A DNA stretch of 30,057 nucleotides from Streptomyces bikiniensis. Lineage in GTDB: Bacteria > Actinomycetota > Actinomycetes > Streptomycetales > Streptomycetaceae. The stretch lies in contig JNWL01000061.1 of assembly GCA_000716465.1 (NCBI GenBank), positions 1 to 30,057 on the forward strand, read 5' to 3'. This document shows, one piece after another, positions 1 to 7,204 of this stretch. Every line of letters begins with the position of its first letter. Position 1 is the first letter of the stretch. The notes beneath the pieces are model-generated. The model did no database searches. It saw nothing but the letters and a program-made list of their open reading frames with translations, and was not told where the DNA came from. The translations under genes were made by a program, and so were the position numbers.

Positions 1-336
1 GACTTCGAGGCGTCCATGCGCCGCTGCCGGGAGATCGGCGCCCGCTGGTACGGCACGGGCCACCAGAAGGGCGTGATCGAGGGCGCGGCCGCGTTCTCCG
101 CACGGCTCGACGCCTTCGCCGCCGTGGTGAAGAAGCGGGACGCCGCACTCCTGGCACTCCTCGACGAACCGCGCACCGTCGAAGAGATCGCCGCACACCG
201 CCTCGTCTACCGCCCCCATATCGATGGCCCCCACGTGGAACCGGTCGAACGCCGGACCGCCACACAGCACCTGGACCGGCTGATCCGCACAGGACTGGTC
301 ACGGAGGTCGAGGAGGGACGGTTCCGCGCAACGTGA
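1..336 (+). CDS. MBL-fold metallo-hydrolase, C-terminal part (partial)
   Basis: The reading frame is open from the first base and ends at TGA 334-336, so the gene begins before the window. The 111 visible residues look like the helical linker and C-terminal winged-helix domain of metallo-beta-lactamase-fold hydrolases. They hold a long amphipathic helix (ending near KKRDAALLALL), then a small wHTH-like region (RTVEEIAAH, then TATQHLDRLIRTGLVTEV). The zinc-binding HxHxDH core must lie upstream and cannot be seen, so the reaction is unknown. The in-frame ATG at 16 is internal, because the coding pattern continues to base 1. The family call rests on overall resemblance only, and a plain DNA-binding wHTH protein is possible. 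Confidence 0.65.
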   Translation, partial: DFEASMRRCREIGARWYGTGHQKGVIEGAAAFSARLDAFAAVVKKRDAALLALLDEPRTVEEIAAHRLVYRPHIDGPHVEPVERRTATQHLDRLIRTGLVTEVEEGRFRAT

Positions 337-591
337 CGCGCGCCCGGCCACGGCCCCTGCCCCGGTGGCGGCCCGGCCGGACCCGGACGAGCTCCCCCGG
401 GGGACCATGGAGAGCGGGGCCGGAGCAGAATCGGGTCATGCGCGGCGGATCGTGTCGCGCCCACGCCCATGCCCGCACCCGCAGGCGCGGGCGGGGACGG
501 ACACGGGCGGAGGGTGCGGCGAGCGTGCCGTGGCCGCCGCCCGGCTCCGCCACGGGCACGAGCCGCCGGACGGAACCTCAGGAGGGGAAGC

Positions 592-1812
592 GTGACCGAG
601 ACCAGCGACGACCGATCCGCCGACGGCGAGGCGCGGGGGGCGCCACGGAGCCGGTTGCAGCGCCTGATGCGCTACGTCCCCCTGCTCGCCCCCGTCCTGT
701 TGTGGGCCGTGCCGTGCTGGGTCCTCCTGCACACCGGTCAGCGCTGGCCGTCCCCCGTCACGCCGGTCGGCACCGCGCTGTTCGCCCTCGGCCTGGTCGG
801 CATGCCGCTCGCGATGACGCGCGGCCACGGCCGACGCCAGCGGGACCGGGCGGCGATCGTCGGCGACACGCTGCTGGGCGGCAGCTGGGTCCTGTTCACC
901 TGGTCCGTCCTGCTCGGCGCCCTCCTGCGGCCCGCCCTGGCCGTGGCCGGCGTCGGCGACGGCCAGGACCGGGCGCGCATCGTCACCTGGGCCGTCCTCG
1001 GCACGACCGCCGTCCTGCTCGCCTGGGGGTACGCCGAGGCACGGCGCGTGCCCCGCGTGCGCCGGCTCGACGTGGAGCTCCCGCGTCTGGGAGCCGGCCT
1101 GGACGGCACCCGGGTCGCCCTGATCACCGACACCCACTACGGTCCGCTCGACCGCGCCCGCTGGTCGGCGCGGGTCTGCGAGACGGTGAACGGCCTGGAG
1201 GCCGACCTGGTCTGCCACACCGGCGACATCGCGGACGGCACCGCCGAGCGCCGCCGCGCCCAGGCCGCCCCGCTGGGCACCGTGCGGGCGACCCGGGCCC
1301 GGGTCTACGTCACCGGCAACCACGAGTACTACAGCGAGGCCCAGGGCTGGGTCGACCTGATGGACGAACTGGGCTGGGAGCCGCTGCGCAACCGCCACCT
1401 GCTGCTCGAACGCGGCGGGGACACCCTCGTGGTCGCCGGCGTCGACGACGTCACCGCCGAGTCCTCCGGGCTCGCGGGCCACCGCGCCCACCTCGCCGGA
1501 GCCCTCGACGGCGCCGACCCCGGCCTCCCGGTCCTCCTCCTCGCCCACCAGCCGAAGTTCGTCGACCGCGCGGCGGCCCACGGCATCGACCTCCAGCTCT
1601 CCGGGCACACCCACGGCGGGCAGATCTGGCCCTTCCACCATCTGGTCGGCCTCGACCAGCCGGCCCTCGCCGGCCTCAGCCGCCACGGCACCCGCACCCT
1701 CCTCTACACCAGCCGCGGCACCGGCTTCTGGGGACCGCCCTTCCGCGTCTTCGCCCCCAGCGAGATCACCCTGCTCGTCCTCCGCTCACCGCAGGGGCCC
1801 GCCGCCTCCTGA
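592..1812 (+). CDS. Membrane-anchored metallophosphoesterase
   Basis: This 406-aa protein is a calcineurin-like metallophosphoesterase of the YkuE/YaeI type. GTG 592 is chosen because AGGAGG lies at 580-585 with 6-nt spacing; the frame stays open upstream to 469, but that part looks non-coding. Several hydrophobic segments occupy roughly residues 25-150 (for example VLLWAVPCWVLLHTG). The catalytic domain follows with the full metal-binding set: D180xH182 (TDTHYG), D212 (HTGDIAD), N243-H244 (GNHEYY), H319 (AHQP) and H339/H341 (SGHTHGGQ). The domain probably sits at the membrane. Related enzymes include UDP-diacylglucosamine pyrophosphatase-like and phospholipid phosphoesterases, but the substrate cannot be read from sequence. 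It stands alone and converges with the GlxA-type regulator gene. Confidence 0.88.
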   Translation: MTETSDDRSADGEARGAPRSRLQRLMRYVPLLAPVLLWAVPCWVLLHTGQRWPSPVTPVGTALFALGLVGMPLAMTRGHGRRQRDRAAIVGDTLLGGSWVLFTWSVLLGALLRPALAVAGVGDGQDRARIVTWAVLGTTAVLLAWGYAEARRVPRVRRLDVELPRLGAGLDGTRVALITDTHYGPLDRARWSARVCETVNGLEADLVCHTGDIADGTAERRRAQAAPLGTVRATRARVYVTGNHEYYSEAQGWVDLMDELGWEPLRNRHLLLERGGDTLVVAGVDDVTAESSGLAGHRAHLAGALDGADPGLPVLLLAHQPKFVDRAAAHGIDLQLSGHTHGGQIWPFHHLVGLDQPALAGLSRHGTRTLLYTSRGTGFWGPPFRVFAPSEITLLVLRSPQGPAAS

Positions 1813-2136
1813 AGCGGGCTCCTCCCCCGTACGTGCGAGGTGTCGAGGGCGCCGAGCCGGCACTCCCGCCGCGCCCGGATCACCCCGTACGGCCCCGTCC
1901 ACAGGTCCGGCCGGCTCAGGCAGCCGAGCAGGATCGTAGGTGCGCGCCGGGTGCGGCACGGCCGTGGCCGGTCGCGCGGTCCGGGAAGTCCCGTTCCGGA
2001 AGACGGCGCCGAGGTCCGGGCCGTACAGTGCTGACGGGCGCCGACCGGCCGCTGGTCTTCGATCGACGACCCGCTCGCGCAGGCGTGCGGGCGTACAGGC
2101 GTGCGGGCGTGCGGGCGTACGTGACCGCACGTGCCG
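1813..2136. other. Intergenic region between convergent genes
   Basis: This 324-bp gap separates the metallophosphoesterase from the leftward regulator gene. Open frames cross it on both strands, but none has a recognisable product, ribosome site or conserved motif. The only distinct structure is the short tandem repeat at 2083-2122. I see no convincing hairpin terminator. Confidence 0.5.
2083..2122. repeat. Five tandem copies of an 8-bp GCGTRCRK unit
   Basis: The units are GCGTGCGG, GCGTACAG, GCGTGCGG, GCGTGCGG and GCGTACGT, in direct head-to-tail order. The repeat sits 14 bases beyond the stop codon of the leftward regulator gene. It is non-coding and of a kind that can vary in copy number by slippage. 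Confidence 0.8.
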
Positions 2137-3087
2137 TCAGGTCCCGCCGAAGGTCCGCCGGTAGGCGCCGGGGGTGGTGCCGAAGCGCGCCCGGAAGCGG
2201 CGGCGCAGGTTGACCGCCGAGGCAAGGCCGACCCGGGTGGCGACGGCTTCCACCGGAAGGTCCGTCCGCTCCAGCAGGATCCGTGCCGCGTCGAGGCGCC
2301 GGCCGAGCAGCCACTGCCCCGGGCTGGTGCCGAGCTGTTCGGCGAACCGCCGGGAGAGGGTCCGGCCGGACAGGCCGGCGTGTGCGGCGAGGCGGTCGAG
2401 GGTCAGGCGGGCGTCGAGGCGGGCGGCGGCCCACTCGAGCAGGGGCCCCAGCGACTCGTCCGTCCTGGCCGGTACGGGCTGCGCGGCGTACTGGAGCTGG
2501 CTGCCCTCCCGGTGCGGCGGCAGGACCATGCGCCGGGCGATCCCGGAGGCGTACGCCGCCCCGTGGTCGGAGCGCACCAGGTGCAGGCACAGGTCGATGC
2601 CCGCGCCGGTCCCGGCGCTGGTCGCCACGTCGCCGTGGTCCACGAAGAGCACGTCCGGGTCCACGCGCACCTCGGGGAAGGCGGTGGCGAAGCGGGCGGC
2701 GCTGCGCCAGTGGGTGGTGGCGCGGCGGCCGTCGAGCAGTCCGGCCCGGGCGAGGACGAACGCCCCCGTGCAGATCGCGACGATCCTCGCCCCGCGCCGG
2801 TGGGCGTCCCGCAGCGCCTCGACGACCTCCGGCGACACCGGCGCGTCGGGAGGCTGCCGGCCGGGGACGACCACGGTGTCCGCCTCCCGCAGGGCGGAAA
2901 GACCCGCCTCGACGAGCATCGTGTAGCCGGCGCCGGTCGGCAGGGGCCCGGGGTGCTCGGCACAGACCCGGAAGTCGTAGCGGGGCGGCGCGTCCGGCGG
3001 GGCGATGCCGAAGACCTCGGAGGCACAGGCCAGTTCGAAGGGCGACTGCGGCGGGGTGACCAGGGCCACCACACGGTGAAGCGACAT
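2137..3087 (-). CDS. GlxA/FtrA-type AraC-family transcriptional regulator
   Basis: This 316-aa protein has the standard two-domain layout. Residues 1-185 form a DJ-1/PfpI-like class I glutamine-amidotransferase fold, with the nucleophile-elbow region at AICTGAFVLARAG and the following TTHW. Residues 215-316 form an AraC DNA-binding domain with two helix-turn-helix units (RLAAHAGLSGRTLSRRF and PVEAVATRVGLASAVNLRRRF). In this family the first domain senses a small ligand and is usually not catalytic. The gene diverges from an alpha/beta hydrolase gene 70 bp away, so that hydrolase is a likely target. No Shine-Dalgarno motif precedes the ATG, and a TACATT hexamer lies 6 nt upstream, which suggests a leaderless transcript. 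Confidence 0.9.
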   Translation of the reverse strand: MSLHRVVALVTPPQSPFELACASEVFGIAPPDAPPRYDFRVCAEHPGPLPTGAGYTMLVEAGLSALREADTVVVPGRQPPDAPVSPEVVEALRDAHRRGARIVAICTGAFVLARAGLLDGRRATTHWRSAARFATAFPEVRVDPDVLFVDHGDVATSAGTGAGIDLCLHLVRSDHGAAYASGIARRMVLPPHREGSQLQYAAQPVPARTDESLGPLLEWAAARLDARLTLDRLAAHAGLSGRTLSRRFAEQLGTSPGQWLLGRRLDAARILLERTDLPVEAVATRVGLASAVNLRRRFRARFGTTPGAYRRTFGGT

Positions 3088-3157
3088 GGCGAGAATGTAC
3101 CCGGAGGAGTCTTTCCGGACTCTCGTCCGCGAGAACGGCCCCGGTCACAGTGGGCCC
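3088..3157. promoter_or_regulatory. Divergent promoter region with inverted repeat GAGTC-N6-GACTC
   Basis: This 70-bp space separates two divergent start codons. It holds the inverted repeat GAGTCTTTCCGGACTC at 3107-3122, a possible operator. On the minus strand a TACATT hexamer (3099-3094) ends 6 nt before the regulator ATG. The repeat then covers the expected -35 position, so binding there would affect the regulator's own promoter and probably the hydrolase's. That AraC-type proteins act this way is family knowledge; the binding here is inferred. Confidence 0.45.
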
Positions 3158-3997
3158 ATGAACGAGATCATCGAATCGACGGTGCTGCAGACCGGGGTCC
3201 GGGTCGACGGCGAGCCGGCGAGCTACCTGACCGTCGAGCGGGACGGCCCGGCCGTACTCCTGCTGCACGGCACCTACTGGAGCCGGGTCTGGCTTCCGGT
3301 GCTGGACCGCCTGGGCGCGGCGGGGCTGCGCCCCATAGCGGTGGACCTCCCCGGACTCGGGCGCTCGGGAGGCGAACTCACCCCGGAAACGGGGGCGGTC
3401 CCGGCCCTCGCGGACTGGGTGGCGCGCTTCGCCTCCGCACTCGGGCTCTCCGGGCCGGTCGCCGTGGCGGGACACGACATCGGCGGCGCCGTCGCCCAGC
3501 ACCTCCTCGTCCACGACCGGCTGGAGGTCTCCCGGCTGGCCCTGGTCGACTCGGTCACCTACGACTCCTGGCCGGTACCCGGCGTGGCCCGGTTCCGGGA
3601 CCCGGCGGTCGTCGCCGCGACCACCGCCGACGAGATCCTCGCCGCCCGCCGGCAGGCCGTGACCGAAGCACTGGCCGGTGCCGCCACCGAGCAGCGGATC
3701 GCGGACTACCTGGACCCGTGGACCGACGCGCGGGTCCGTCGTTCCTGGATGGCCCTGGTGGCCGCGGCCGACCACCGCCACACCCGGGACCTCCTCCCCG
3801 CCCTGCGGCGGAACGGGACACCCAAGCTGCTGGTCTGGGGCGAGGACGACGCCTTCCAGAAGGTCGAGTACGCCGAGCGGTTCGCCTTGGAGATCCCGCA
3901 CACCACGCTCCTGCGCGTCCCGGACGCGGGGCACGTCCCCATGGAGAACGCACCCGACCTGGTCGCGCGCGCACTCGCCGACTTCCTCACGGCATGA
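3158..3997 (+). CDS. Alpha/beta hydrolase with Asp nucleophile (epoxide hydrolase/dehalogenase-like)
   Basis: This 279-aa single-domain alpha/beta hydrolase shows the oxyanion-hole HGTYW at 37-41 and the nucleophile elbow AGHDIGGA with D107. The acid is at VWGEDD (D230 or D231) and the catalytic His is H259 in DAGHVPMENAP. An Asp in the elbow, rather than Ser, is typical of epoxide hydrolases, haloalkane dehalogenases and haloacetate dehalogenases. The protein should therefore act through an alkyl-enzyme ester on a small epoxide, halide or ester. ATG 3158 gives the family's usual N-terminus; the open frame reaches 3086 but overlaps the divergent regulator's start. The adjacent GlxA-type regulator suggests substrate-responsive control. 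The substrate is unknown. Confidence 0.85.
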   Translation: MNEIIESTVLQTGVRVDGEPASYLTVERDGPAVLLLHGTYWSRVWLPVLDRLGAAGLRPIAVDLPGLGRSGGELTPETGAVPALADWVARFASALGLSGPVAVAGHDIGGAVAQHLLVHDRLEVSRLALVDSVTYDSWPVPGVARFRDPAVVAATTADEILAARRQAVTEALAGAATEQRIADYLDPWTDARVRRSWMALVAAADHRHTRDLLPALRRNGTPKLLVWGEDDAFQKVEYAERFALEIPHTTLLRVPDAGHVPMENAPDLVARALADFLTA

Positions 3998-4452
3998 GGC
4001 CACCTCCTCGTCCCGGCCGCTGCCCGCCCCCTCCGCGAAGCGTCCTGTCGGGCTCGTGCGCCGATCGGCGCTCCGGTGCCCTCGGGACGGAGCCCGGGGC
4101 GCGGTCCGGAAGAGGGAGCGGGCCGGCCCGGCGACGCCGCGGCCCGGAGGCGCCGAAGCGTCGGTGCCGGAAGCACGGGGCGGGTGCCGGAGCCGTCCGC
4201 GCGCATCAGTGCCCCGGGTGCCGCACGCCGCCGGGGAGGGCGGCGAACGCGCCGGACCGGCCGTCCGCGGCACCGCGACCGTGGTCGAGGACGCGGACCG
4301 GAAGTGGTGCGGGCGGGTGCCGGTCCTGTTGCGGACCGCCGGCGGGAGCGCATGGTTCGCGCCGGGCTGGGCAGCCGCACGATCACACCGGGCCGCCGCC
4401 GTACGGCGAGGGCCCGCCGCGAAGTACGACCGTTCGACCTCAAGGAGTCGCC
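3998..4452. other. Intergenic region, no feature recognised
   Basis: These 455 bp lie between the alpha/beta hydrolase and the carboxylate-amine ligase. Open frames exist in several phases, but none has a ribosome site plus a plausible protein. The promoter of the ligase gene is probably in the right part, but I could not pick a convincing -35/-10 pair. A Shine-Dalgarno motif AAGGAG is at 4442-4447. Confidence 0.5.
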
Positions 4453-5631
4453 GTGACCGTTCGGATCGGTGTCGAGGAAGAGTTCCACGTGATCGACGCC
4501 GAAAGCGGCGAACTGGTGCCGCGGGCCGACTCCGTGCTCCGTCGGCTGACCCGGCACGGTGAGGCCTTCACCGAGGAGCTGTCGCGGTCCGTCGTGGAGT
4601 CCAACAGCGGGGTGCACGCTTCGCTCGACGCCCTCTTCGCGGACCTGTCCGCGTCCCGCCGGACGCTCGACCGGGCCGCCTCCTCCCAGGGCCTGGCGAT
4701 CGCCGCGGCGGGCACCGCGCCGCTGGCCCGGCTCGGCACGATCCCCCCGGCGTCCGACCCCCGCTACCTGCGCATGACCGACGAGTACCGGCGGCTCGCG
4801 GACGAGCAGTTGATCTGCGGCACGCACGTCCACGCGGACGTGCCCGACCGGGACACCGCCGTACGCGCGATGTGCGTCGTCGCGCCCTGGCTGCCGACCC
4901 TCCTTGCGCTCTCGGCGAGTTCGCCCTACTGGCTCGGCGACGACACCGGCTACGCCAGCTGGCGCACCATGGTCTGGCAGCGCTGGCCCACCTCCGGCCC
5001 GCCCGGGTGCTTCTCCGGCGCGGCGGAGTACGACCGGGCGGTGGAGGAACTCGTCGGCTCGGGGGTCATCGGCGACCCCGGCATGATCTACTACGACGTC
5101 CGTCCCTCGGCGCACCTGCGGACGCTGGAGCTGCGCGTCTGCGACGCCTCCCCGCGCGTCGAGACGGTGGTGCTGATCGCCGCCCTCTTCCGCGCCCTCG
5201 TGGTGGAGGCGTGCGAACGCGTCGGCCGCACCGGCGACGCCGGGTGCGACGGCCGGCACGCATGGCTGCGGGCCGCGACCTGGCGCGCGGCCCGGTCGGG
5301 CCTGGAGGGCGACCTGGTCGACCCCTCCACCCGCCTCGCCGCCCCGGCTCCCGCGGTCGTGCGCGGCCTGCTCCGGCGGTTGCGCCCGACGCTGGAGGAG
5401 TACGGGGACTGGGACACCGTGCGGTCCCTCGCGGAGGAGACCCTGGCGCACGGCAGCGCCGCGCACCGCTTGCGCGAGCGGGTCGCGGAGGAGGACCTCC
5501 TCGCGGGAGTGGACCGCGTCCTGGCCGAGACCCGGGGAGAGCACCGGGCGGTGCCGGACGGCCGTGCCCGCGGACGTACCGCCGTACGCCAGGACCCGCG
5601 GACGGGTCGTACGGCGGCGAACGCGGCGTGA
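4453..5631 (+). CDS. YbdK-type carboxylate-amine ligase (GCS2 family)
   Basis: This 392-aa protein belongs to the glutamate-cysteine ligase type 2 superfamily. It opens with GVEEEFHVIDAESGELVP, the family's ATP/Mg-binding start. It continues with VVESNSGVH near residue 55, THVHADVPD near residue 128 and the conserved WxxWP block (MVWQRWP). An arginine-rich substrate-binding stretch (YYDVRPSAHLRTLELRVCD) lies near 215-235. Family members join glutamate or a similar acid to an amine using ATP. YbdK of E. coli has weak gamma-glutamylcysteine activity, and EgtA of ergothioneine synthesis is a longer relative. No egtBCDE genes are nearby, so the substrate is open. GTG 4453 follows AAGGAG with 5-nt spacing. 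Confidence 0.88.
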   Translation: MTVRIGVEEEFHVIDAESGELVPRADSVLRRLTRHGEAFTEELSRSVVESNSGVHASLDALFADLSASRRTLDRAASSQGLAIAAAGTAPLARLGTIPPASDPRYLRMTDEYRRLADEQLICGTHVHADVPDRDTAVRAMCVVAPWLPTLLALSASSPYWLGDDTGYASWRTMVWQRWPTSGPPGCFSGAAEYDRAVEELVGSGVIGDPGMIYYDVRPSAHLRTLELRVCDASPRVETVVLIAALFRALVVEACERVGRTGDAGCDGRHAWLRAATWRAARSGLEGDLVDPSTRLAAPAPAVVRGLLRRLRPTLEEYGDWDTVRSLAEETLAHGSAAHRLRERVAEEDLLAGVDRVLAETRGEHRAVPDGRARGRTAVRQDPRTGRTAANAA

Positions 5632-5755
5632 ACCCCGCGCCGGGCGGCGGTCCCGTACCCCTCGCGTCAAGGGGACCGGGGAGGCGGACCCCGTGCGGCG
5701 GCGCGGCGGACCGGCACGCCCTGACGAGCGGTCCGAGGACCGGGTGAGGAGGAGC

Positions 5756-6817
5756 ATGCGGCTGCGTACGAGCCGTCCGGACCGGCCCGGCTGCGCGCGG
5801 GTGCGTCACGGGCGCGGCTTCCGGTACCTGGACCGGGAGGGCCGGCCCGTCAGGGACGCGGCGGAGGTGGCGCGGTTGCGGTCGCTGGTGATCCCGCCGG
5901 CCTGGACCGACGTCTGGATCTGCCCCTGGCCGAACGGCCACATCCAGGCGATGGGCACCGATGCGGCCGGGCGGCGCCAGTACCTCTACCACGAGCGGTT
6001 CAGGGCGCAGCAGGAGGAGAGCAAGCACGAGCACGTCCTCGACGTCGCGACGAAGTTGCCGCGGCTGCGGCAGGGCGTCGCGGCGGACCTCGGCGGGCGC
6101 GGACTGAGCCGGGACCGGGTGCTTGCCTGCACCGCGCGCCTGCTCGACCTGGGCTTCTTCCGGGTCGGGGGCGTGGCGTACCGCAGGGATCACCAGTCCT
6201 ACGGTCTGACGACCCTGCTGCGCGAGCACGTCGCGTGCGGCAGGGGCGAGGTCCGTTTCAGCTACCCGGGCAAGTCGGGGCAGAGCCAGCTCCGGGCACT
6301 CGCGGATCCGGCGGCCTACGGCGTCGTCAGGGCGCTGCTGAGGCGGCGCGGCGCCGGGGGCCAGCTGTTCGTGTACTGGCAGGGGCGCAGCTGGCACGAG
6401 GTGCGGGCGGGCGACGTGAACGACTACCTGCGCGACCGGGCCGGCACGGACATCACCGCGAAGGACTTCCGGACCTGGCACGCGACCGTCCTGGCGGCGG
6501 TGGCCCTGGCCGTCTCCGCCGAGGTCGCCGAGGCCGGCCCGACCCGGCGGGCGCGGGCCGTGTCCCGCGCGGTGCGCGAGGTGAGCGGCTACCTGGGGAA
6601 CACGCCGGCGGTGTGCAGGGCTTCGTACATCAACCCGCGGCTCTTCGAGCTCTTCGAGGACGGAGTCACGATCGGGCCGGCCCTGGGCCGGCTGGGAAGC
6701 GGCGTCGATCGCGGCTGCCCGGCGACCCACGGAGAGGTGGAGGCGGCCGTGTTGCGGCTCCTGCGCCGAGGGGGACGTTCCGGTGGCGCCGGACAGCCTC
6801 CGTCCGCCGCCGTCTGA
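5756..6817 (+). CDS. Type IB DNA topoisomerase (poxvirus-like)
   Basis: This 353-aa enzyme should relax supercoiled DNA without ATP by forming a 3'-phosphotyrosyl intermediate. The complete catalytic set is visible: R136 (FFRVGG), K173 (YPGKSG), R239 and H242 (FRTWHAT) and the nucleophile Y291 (RASYINP). Residues 1-100 form the bacterial topo-IB N-terminal domain (VIPPAWTDVWICPWPNGHIQ, then GRRQYLYHERFR), which contacts DNA. Length agrees with bacterial members of the family. ATG 5756 is preceded by GAGGAGGAG, a strong ribosome site; upstream extensions of the frame look non-coding. It is 124 bp from the ligase gene in the same direction, with no functional link apparent. Confidence 0.93.
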   Translation: MRLRTSRPDRPGCARVRHGRGFRYLDREGRPVRDAAEVARLRSLVIPPAWTDVWICPWPNGHIQAMGTDAAGRRQYLYHERFRAQQEESKHEHVLDVATKLPRLRQGVAADLGGRGLSRDRVLACTARLLDLGFFRVGGVAYRRDHQSYGLTTLLREHVACGRGEVRFSYPGKSGQSQLRALADPAAYGVVRALLRRRGAGGQLFVYWQGRSWHEVRAGDVNDYLRDRAGTDITAKDFRTWHATVLAAVALAVSAEVAEAGPTRRARAVSRAVREVSGYLGNTPAVCRASYINPRLFELFEDGVTIGPALGRLGSGVDRGCPATHGEVEAAVLRLLRRGGRSGGAGQPPSAAV

Positions 6818-6866
6818 TGCGGGGCGTCGCCCGGTGCTTCGGGTCCTGTTCGTCCACGGGGCCCGT

Positions 6867-7019
6867 TCACGTGGTCGCCCCGGAGGCGATCAGGGCTTGC
6901 GGAGCCGCTTGCCCGATGCGGGTGTTCAGCCATGTGAGCTGTCTTCGGGTGCCGGTCTCGCTCGTCGCGGCGAGGGCGCGGCAGATGCCGGCCGCGTGTT
7001 CGGGGGTGCACGGTTCGCA
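6867..7019 (-). pseudogene. Possible C-terminal remnant of an unrecognised small protein
   Basis: The minus-strand frame ending at TGA 6869-6867 reads CEPCTPEHAAGICRAL, then SETGTRRQLTWLNTRIGQAAPQALIA in shorter blocks. It has a Cys-x2-Cys and a helical, balanced residue mix unlike the Arg/Pro-rich shadows around it. GC at third positions is high. No ATG, GTG or TTG lies in frame just upstream, so the frame merges with antisense of the oxidase gene. It may be a decayed gene or chance; I do not recognise the family. Confidence 0.25.
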
Positions 7020-7150
7020 GGAGGCGTGCCCCGGACGTCCGCGATCCGGTCGCTGACCAGTGGCCTCTTTCGGCCGGAAGGAAGGGGCGGGCGGCTCACG
7101 CGTACCCGGTCGCGGCCGACCGCCACCGGGCGGGGCGGAAGGACCACCCG

Positions 7151-7189
7151 CGGCCGGGGAACGCGGCCGGGGGACGCGACCGGGAAATG
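7151..7189. repeat. Three tandem copies of a 13-bp unit
   Basis: The units are GCGGCCGGGGAAC, GCGGCCGGGGGAC and GCGACCGGGAAAT. They end 15 bases before the stop codon of the leftward oxidase gene as read on the plus strand, so they lie just downstream of that gene. They are probably a low-complexity slippage product. Confidence 0.6.
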
Positions 7190-7204
7190 CCGTCTTCTCC
7201 GCCG

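Larger units (their letters stand above)
6818..7204. other. Intergenic region between convergent genes; possible gene remnant on the minus strand
   Basis: These 387 bp separate the topoisomerase from the leftward oxidase gene. A 13-bp tandem repeat lies at 7151-7189. On the minus strand, 7019-6867 encodes about 50 residues with protein-like composition but no start codon in frame nearby; see the separate entry. I see no clear terminator. Confidence 0.45.

Noticed and set aside
1916..4273. Minus-strand open frame of 785 codons
   Set aside because: It is the out-of-phase shadow of the GlxA-type regulator and the alpha/beta hydrolase, with no ribosome site or motif.
4453..5631. egtA (ergothioneine pathway ligase)
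   Set aside because: The protein is shorter than EgtA and opens like YbdK, and no egtB, egtC, egtD or egtE gene is adjacent.
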